Part shown: positions 37,604-46,327 of the stretch, one piece after another | How the letters are laid out: each line of letters begins with the position of its first letter | How positions within the stretch are numbered: position 1 is the stretch's first letter | Assembly (NCBI GenBank): GCA_007922195.1 | Contig: ML682090.1 | Location: 1,409,389 to 1,473,388 of the forward strand | Length of the DNA stretch: 64,000 nt | DNA from: Podocnemis expansa | Lineage: Eukaryota; Chordata; Testudines; Podocnemididae | Reading direction: 5' to 3' | The notes under the pieces: generated by a model | Database searches by the model: none | What the model saw: the letters and a program-made list of their open reading frames with translations, nothing else | Told to the model about the DNA's origin: nothing | Program-made: the position numbers and the translations under genes

Positions 37604-40600
37604 TTTTTCTCCTCTTTTTGAAAATGAAGAAGCAAGCATGTTAACTCCCCCTGTGTTGGCAGAGGGAGGGAGCCTGATGCAGTGATTAGAGCTGGGAATT
37701 CTAGAGGGTGGATCAGGCCTCTTGGGTTCTGTGTCTAGGAGGGAAGCTGAGCCAGAGACTGGAGTGTAGGGCTTGGATTCAGGACTCCTGGGTTCTGTGT
37801 CTGGGCTCAGACATTGGGAAGGACGTCAAGAAAGATTCTGGACCCTAGTAGCTGTCCTTGGTCCTGAACCATGGATCTCTATGCAGACTGCTGAGGGTAG
37901 CCAAGTTAACCTATTTCAGCAAAACAGAGAGTTTTGTGGCACTTTAAAAGGCTAACAAATTTATGCAAAAATTTAAAAAATGCAAAAAATAACTTTCTTA
38001 GTCTTTAAAAGTGCCACAGAACTCCTTGTTTGTTCTGCTGTTTCTGTTAGTGACAGAGCTGCACCAAGTTCATTTCTTTTTCCCCTTCCCTGCACCCTTT
38101 TTCTCTGACCAACCCCACTATGCACGGTAAGTCCCTTTTCCTACTGTCTTTAAGCCCCCATTCCAATCAGGTGGGGGCTCATCTGGAAGGTTCAGGGGTT
38201 GGTGTGTGGCAGGGTGGGGGCCAATTTTGCTGGTGTCTGTTCTGTGGATATACAAAGACTCCAGCCACTTCCACTGCAGCCTTGGTGAGCACATCCCACT
38301 GAGATCAGAGACCTCCTCCCAGCACTGCACTTCCCCCAAAGCATGGAGAAGCCAGGTGCACTGTGCTCTGGCACAACTATGAGGCTGCTGGATGGCTGGT
38401 TCAAAGTCAACTTCAGACGGCAGGGAGCAATAACTCTTTAGAGAAATGTTTTGGAGGGGCTAAGCCATTTTTAGGGCTCAGCAAGCCCCTTGCTGGAAGC
38501 CTGAGCACAGAGGCCAAAGACAGAAGAGCACCTGGAATGTGGACCCCCCAGAGGCAATGTGCTAGGAAAAGTTGTTCTAAGCACAAATTAGAGACAGAGA
38601 CCCGGGTCCCTTGACTTATATGTAGGTTGTAAGTCAAGCTGCTTGGGAACTTTTCTGAGACAGGGGATTTTTGCAGGAAAGGGTTGATCTGATGACTTGC
38701 CCAGCTTAAAAAAAATGTTGGAAGGATCAAAAGAAGATGTTCCAGCCTTTTTGAAGCCAAAAGCTCCCCCCCCACACATTTTGTTTTTATTTAACTTAAT
38801 AATTTATATATTTTTTAAAGTTAAAAAAACCAAAAAGGTCAAAATCAAAATGAAGTGTTTACAAAATGACTGAAACAAAACATGTTGATTGACCAGAACT
38901 GCAGAGGGTTTTTTGTTTGGTTGGTTTTGTTATTTTTTCCCCCCAGTTTGTGTAACATTTCTGAGATTTCAACTTTTTTATCCTGTTTCAAACAAGAATG
39001 TTTTCAAAAATCTCCTGGGAAACCATTTCACACACTCCCAAATATAGCTGTAAGAGCTCTTTGGAGCAGAGCCTGTCTGTCTTTAACTCCCTGTTTGTAC
39101 AACTCCTAGCACGATGAGCTCTTGCTCTATGACTTAGAGTGCTGGGTGCCACCATAACACACCTAATAGGAATAACAACATATAGCACCCAGCACAGGTG
39201 GGTAGGGTCCTGCTCCATGATGGGTGCCATTGTAATACATCTAATAGCAGTAAGACTGTACAGCTCCTAGCACAGTGAGGTCCTAGTTCATGACTCATGG
39301 ACCTAAGCACTAGTGCAATACAGACACTCAGAACTGATCTCTCTCTCTCTCTCTCCAATAGTTACTATGGCTTGACCGTCTGGTTCCCTGACATGATCAA
39401 GCATTTACAGAACATTGAATATGCCTTGCGCACAAAAGTCTTCACCCACGAGAAGGTGGAACACTTCACCTTCAACTTCACCCTGGAGAACCAGATCCAT
39501 CGCAATGGTGAATACTTCAATGACAAGTGAGTTGTATGTTGTCTGCCCTTGCCCCCAGAGATCTCAGCCCTGGCCTGCTTTGATCCTTGTGAGAAGGGCA
39601 GATCCATGCTGGGGGTAGGGAGGCAGTTGAGCTCACAGAAAACAACCAGATATCTGCTGTACTGAGCAGAAGGCAGAGCCTGTAAAGATGGGAAGGGGTG
39701 TGTGTCAATGGATTGAGGTGTGGAGGAGGAACCACCATGGAAGTGGGCAGAATAAGGACTGGGAATGGGAGGAAAGACATAAGAATCCCAAATAGTTTCC
39801 ACTGTTCTGAGAAGGTACTGAGAGACTTGGTGGGCCCAAAGGAATGCCACCCACAGGCATGATCTAAAATGACTCTGTGGTTGCAGAGAACAGGTTGCAC
39901 ATGGCTCCCCTGTGCCAGGGGATGGTTAACTTGGCTGGTGCAGGGAGAGTCTCTGGCTTTGGTGGAAGGGTGAGGGCAAATAAATAAATAGATGCTGGGG
40001 GAAGCGCAGCTTGAAGCCCACCAAGAGTGCAGCTCTGGTGACTGGGCTCCTTTGTGTATTCAGTGTACTGGTGTCAACAGGAAACGTATGACCTCTGCCC
40101 CTGCCACACACTGACCATTGTCTCTAGGGCAGGGGTGGACAAAATTGGCTCTTAGCTAGGCGCCAGAGCAATTTTACTTTTGGTCGCCAGATGTCACTCC
40201 TCCATTACATTTCTGCAGTGGAGCTGGGCAACAGGCTACTAAAACTGGTGGCCATGGTGACCAGAAACAGATTTGTTGAGGCCTGTTCCAGGGACCCCCA
40301 TGGTCCATACAATCCTTGAGTTATCTGCTGTGCCAACTACAGATATGTAATTAACTCCCAGTCGTGGATAACTCGTCTAGTAGGGACTGAACTTAGACCT
40401 ACCAAACTCATTGCATGGAAAGGTCTCCAAATGTCTAGCATCTGGCTTCACAGGCCCAGAAAACATTTTTGGCTCCCCATGGTGCAGGGAGAACCGTATG
40501 CCCCACACCCTTCTCCCCGTTGCTCTTGGGCCACTTAATCCCCATGTCTGTCACTGACAGGTTCATTGGGCTAAAGATAAAATCCGTCTCCTTTGAAGAC

Positions 40601-43600
40601 TCCCTGTTTGAGGAGTGCTACTTTGAGGACATCACCTCCAGCAACACCTTCTTCAAGAACTGCACCTTCATCTCTACTGTCTTCTACAACACAGGTAACT
40701 GTGCTGCCTTGGAACAGGCCACTGGGCCTCGTAGACCCATATTCTTCACACGCAGAGGCCAGGCCAGTCTTGCTGCAACTGACAATGCTCAACTTTATCC
40801 AACACCTTGCCATGCATTAGGTACCCTGATGTCTCATCTCCACTAGTGACTTCATTATAGATAACGTAATTATGGCAGCCTGATACTGACAGGCCCTGAT
40901 TGTTGGTAGGCGGGATCGAACCCGGGTCAGGGAAAGCTTCGTGTGTTAGCCAAAAGACTGTAGCAGATTCATTAATCGCTGGCTGGGCTCTGTATCACTG
41001 AGTGAGACAGAGTGCCACAGCAAGCAAGCATGGGTTACAGTAGCCCCCCACCAAGACTGGGGCCCCTGCTGTGAGATGCTGTATGAGAGCCCAATCCCTG
41101 TTCTGAAGAGATTAAATAGACAAGGCAGATAGAGAATGGGAGGGAAAGTGGCTTAGCCAGTGTCTCCTAGTAGATCTGGGAACAGAAGACAGCTGTCATG
41201 GTTTCCAAATACAGCCATACCCTGTGGGTGACCATGCCTCTCTTGCTGTAAAACAAACAAGGAATCTGGTGGCACTTCTCAAGACTAACAGATTTATTAA
41301 TTGCATGAGCTTTTGTGGGAGAAAATCCCACATCATCAGGTGCTTTGGAGATGGGGAATTTAGAGAATAGGAGGAAAATAAATGTAGGGAAGTGTAAATC
41401 ATAGGATCAGATCAGACGGTTACAGCAAATCAAAGCAGCTGTTAAGAGTCAAACACTGTGGAACAGCATATAGGGGAAAATGAGCTCAAATTTACCTGTT
41501 GTAATGGGAAAAAAAATCCATAGTCCTTATTTAGTCCTGACTTTACAGAGTCAAATTTGCATACAAATTCCAATTCTTCAGTTTCTCTTTGAACCTTTGA
41601 TTTGTTCTCTATTTGTTTGAGCACAGTTATTAACACATCATCAGTGGAGTGAGTAGGGAGATCAAAGTGTTTCCCTGATAGGCATCTCTATGCTGCCAAG
41701 AAAAGGTGTGTTCTGACCCTAGGCTCGCTAACTCAAATGAAAATAGCAATCTAGACATGGCCCCTTGGGCCAGCAGCTCAGATTCAAGCTTGTCGGGCAG
41801 CCTGGGGTGGAATGTGAGCTGTTAACCCTTGTTCGAGGCCAGGTTGCCATGTCTCCACTACTATTTAAACCCAAGTTAACTAATGTGGGTTAGCTAACCC
41901 TTGTTAAGAACACATCATGTTTTACAGTGCATACATGCCCTTAGAGACAGACTGAAATTTCCCAACTCTGGATCTTGCTGACTAATACAATGCCTCATAG
42001 GGGAGGTTCCTTCCTGACTGATCAGCTGGCAGTCAGCTTGTGCCATGGGGCATGAGGGTGAATAGACCTTGTGTTCGCTAACCAGCACAGCTGCAGATGT
42101 TACATTTGGGCTCCCTTGAAGGGGAAGACAAGGGCATGACCTTGATGTTCTGAGGAGGGTGTCAGTGAAGGGCAGCATCTCACTCAAAACAACAGGGGGA
42201 ACAAATAGGAGGGCCTGATTCCTTGCTTCCCACTCACCATCTGCAGCCGTTTACATACACTGATTCAAAGCAGGTGTAAAGCACTACCAGGCAGCAACCG
42301 GGAACCACTTTGTGCTGATGGAAATGGCTGGGCAGACACAGGTGGAGGAGGGTTGGGCCAGGGTTGTTTTGTTTTAGGGCTTTAATTTCTCTACTTGCCT
42401 ACTGCAGGACTTGAAATTGCTGCACTTGGTGGTGCTGAACATTGTTGGGGCCATGCTAATTAGCTGACTCCTGCTGATTAAGACAGCACTGAATAGATAC
42501 TGATGAACTTTGGAAAGGTAGCCCTAGATAAGGAGAGAGCAGGCAGCTGGAGCTGCTACCCCTCGTATTTTTGGAAAGGTATCAACAAATGCTGTTGAAA
42601 GGGGGAGCAAACAGCTGGTAAATGTACCCATGCTCCCCAAAACCCCATCTTCACCTAGGATAGATGCAGCTCCAGGGTTGATCCTGTATGCAAAAGAAAT
42701 GATGACTCATGACCCCCTGGAGCCCAATCCACTCACTACTGCAGTGCCATATTGCCTGATTCTGCCCTCCAGGGGGGTTGAACCTAGCCATTACCATCAA
42801 AGTGCCATATGTTAAGAATCCCTGGGCCAGTCTAGCCTCTGGTGGCTTAAAGTTTCCCTAATTCTCTACTTCCAGCACTGTGATGTGCTGTTCAACAGCA
42901 GCGGTGTTCAACTTCAGAGGTGGCTGCATTTCAGTGGTGGGGGAGGGGGAGCGATCACTGTGCAGCATTGCTGTATAGACACTAAACAGCAACCACCTTC
43001 CACCCCAGAGGTGGCTGCATTTCAATGGTGGGTGAGTGACAGCTGCACAGCATTTTTGTGAGGCTGCTAACAGCAGGCATGTTCCTATCAGAAGTGGCTT
43101 GCTTTTTGGTGCGTGATGACTAAACCTTGTGCACCATTGCTGTCTAGCAGTTAAGCAGCAGATGCACTCCACCCAGAGGTGGCTGCATTATAAATCTGGG
43201 AGCGCACCCCCAGGAGCACTTGATATGTGGTTGTTAAACAGCAGCCGTGCTCCACCTCAGAGGTGGCTGCATCTCAGCCCATCTCCCCACTCCACCCCAG
43301 CATCACATGGCAGGAGGGGGGAAGATTGCCTGCAAACAGCTGTACAGCTCCACACAAAGCCACGGCCAGTGTCTCTTCTCCCTCTCCACAGACCTCTTCG
43401 AGTACAAATTCATCAACACCAAAATCATCAACAGCACTTTCCTGCACAACAAAGAAGGCTGCCAGTTAGACTTTAGCGACGACAACAATGCCTACATGAT
43501 CTACTTCGTCAGCTTCCTGGGCACCCTGGCCGTGCTGCCGGGAAACATTGTCTCAGCTCTGCTCATGGACAAGATCGGGCGCCTCCGGATGCTGGGTAAG

Positions 43601-46284
43601 GCATGGGAATGCTGTCTGTAGGGTGGGGATGGTAGCTTCAGGGTATGGCTAAGATATTCCTTGTGCACTGCTCCCACTTGTAGACTTGTCTGGAGAAAAA
43701 AATTGGCATCCCACCCTTAAGCCAGCTCCCCTGTGGCTCGAAGCTGTAACTGCCCTCTGCTGACCAGATTGGGTCTGAGGTAACAGAGTCCCCAGCTTGG
43801 CCCCCCCTTGGTAGCATGGGGAAGAAAAGGTTTCCCTCTCCCCTGAGAATTTTCAAGATTTCAAGTTTCCCCCGTCTGGACAGGGGACAAAGCATCGAAA
43901 TCTACAAAATGATTGGGAGCTGACAGTTGAAATACTTTCTTTCTGATTCCAGTGTTATGTTTTGGTCCTTTTGAAATATTTTGTTTCCTTTGACAACTCC
44001 TCCTCCTTCTTCTTTTTTAAAAAACATGATCATAAATTGACAACATTTTGAAAGGAAAAGTCATTTTAAACTGAAACCTGGAACATCCCCCCTCACGTTG
44101 TTCAAAATGAAAAATTTGTCACAGTCGACCCTTTCCCATGAACCGGTTCAGCGAATCCATTTCCCAACTAAAAAAAGCTGTTGAAAAATTCCTTGGCTGA
44201 TGCACACAAACTAGACCCTCTTAGTCCATAGGCATCAGCTGTACCCAGTGAACCATCTTCACTAGCACCAAGGAGAGACCTCTCCTTGCAGGGGCATGGC
44301 CAACATTTGCAACCCCAGGGCCATTAGAGCCAGCTGATTCTCTTAGCTGGTATCTGCTGTGTCCTGCTGCTCAAGTCATGGCCTGGCCAGAATTGCATGG
44401 GCAGTGGCTTGTGCATCAACAAAAAGAAGGAACAAAGAGGAAGCTGATGAGAGACTGTGTGTAGGGCAGGGAGGCTGCAGAAGGGACTTGTGCTGGATTG
44501 GGTAGAAGGGATGCTCAAGAGACTATTGCAGGACCGATGAAGGTAAATGCAGAGGAGGAGATTCTTGCACCAGGTGGATGATGCTGGCTCTGACCAAGTA
44601 GAAGTCCGACCAGGCCGGTACCTGCAGATGCACCCTTCTTCCCCACCCCACCCTAACCTGCCTCTCCTCCTGCCACAGCCGGCTCCAGCGTAATGTCATG
44701 TGTGAGCTGCTTCTTCCTGTCATTCGGGAACAGTGAGTCAGCTATGATCGCCCTGCTCTGCCTTTTCGGCGGGGTTAGCATCGCTTCCTGGAACGCCCTG
44801 GATGTGCTTACAGTGGAGCTCTATCCTTCAGACAAAAGGTACAAGTTCCCACCCCCTGTTCTCCACCCAAGGCAGAGCAAGTCCTGAAGGAAACGGGCTG
44901 GCTCCATGAGGCTACCTCGGAGTGGTTGAGAAGGAGGAATCCTAGGTCACAGCTTCAATCTGGGAGCTTTGGAGACACGACACAGTAATGTTAGATACCT
45001 GTTAGGGCCCAAAGGACTCCTTGGCCCTGTGTGCTGGGGAAGGAGGCAAGGTGGCCCAATCGTAAGAGCAGGAGGCTTGGGAGTCAAGACTCCTGGGGTC
45101 TCTTCCCAGCTCCAGGAGGAGAGTCCAGTGGTTAGACCAGAAGTCAGGATGCAGGATCCAGGGTTGAACTGGTTGGAACTTTTCCAATGAAATGGCTTTG
45201 CTGGAAAATGCCAGTTCAGTCCACTTTGGGAGAATGCAGCAAACAGAAAAACTACTCACAGAAAGGGAGCACCCTCTTTTTCAGCCTTTGCTGGTTCTCG
45301 CTCTGGGTGGGGAGTGGTGGCCACTGGACAGAGTAGAGCAGTGGTTCCCAACATTTTCTCTGCAGTGGCACACCTTGCTGCCTTTAATTAATTTGAGACA
45401 CACCACCATATAGTTTCCAAATGAACTCATGAATATCATGAGCCAATGAACCAATCCTGAGCTCTTTGAGTAGTTTTTCAAAAAATTTTGTGGCACACCT
45501 GCTCAGACCTGACGGCACACTGGTTGGGAAACACTGCAGTAGAGCACTTGGATGCAGGCAGTGCCAGATTTGTACTGGAAGGCACCGGACTCAAGTGACT
45601 AGGTGCTGAGGCTCAGGTACTCTGTTGGTGGCCCTATTAATGCTGTCAGTGAGGGTGGTTCAAGGGGGCTGTGAGTCACCACAGCTGCCCTCGACTGACA
45701 CCATTGTTTGTGGGGACGGTGGCAGAGGTGAAATAGTGCAGGTGCAGTTGATGCACACAGCTGCCAGCTTGCACCTTGGCTGGCTCAAGGGTCCTGCGCA
45801 GAGAGTTAAGGGCACTGAGGTGTAGGCACCAGGGCTCACCTTGCAGTTGGTGCATTTGTGCTCAGCTTTTTGCAGTCCCCCCCCTTCACCCCCAGGGAAA
45901 AGGGATCCTTCACTGCAGCTTTCCTAAGGGTGGAAATGGACCATAAGGAATGGAGAGCATGTGGCCTGGGTCCAGAGATTGGGGGACTGCTACAGGAACC
46001 AAGGATGCCATTCTATGGACCCGTATTCACTTGAGCTCCTGGAAAGAGAAGCCCCCTATCTTTAAAGCAGGAGGGATGGGGATGGGAGCTGGACCCTTGC
46101 ACTGATGAGAGATGAGCTGGGGAGTCTGCAGCGCAAGCCCTTGTTCCACACTAGCAGGGGCTGTAGTTGAAGTTCCAGGGTAGCTGAGGCCAGGCACTCC
46201 AGCTTTGGTGCAGTCAGTGGTCATTACATCATGATAACTGGTTTTTCTGGAAGAAAAATACATACAAACAGCAGCGTTTCAACA

Positions 46285-46327
<43 letters not shown>

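Noticed and set aside
40139..40310. Possible additional hAT element starting CAGGGGTGGACAAA
   Set aside because: The left end looks right but no matching right end or target duplication could be found.
40905..40930. Possible tRNA gene because of an excellent B box
   Set aside because: No acceptor-stem pairing or anticodon arm is visible; surrounding sequence continues as a SINE.
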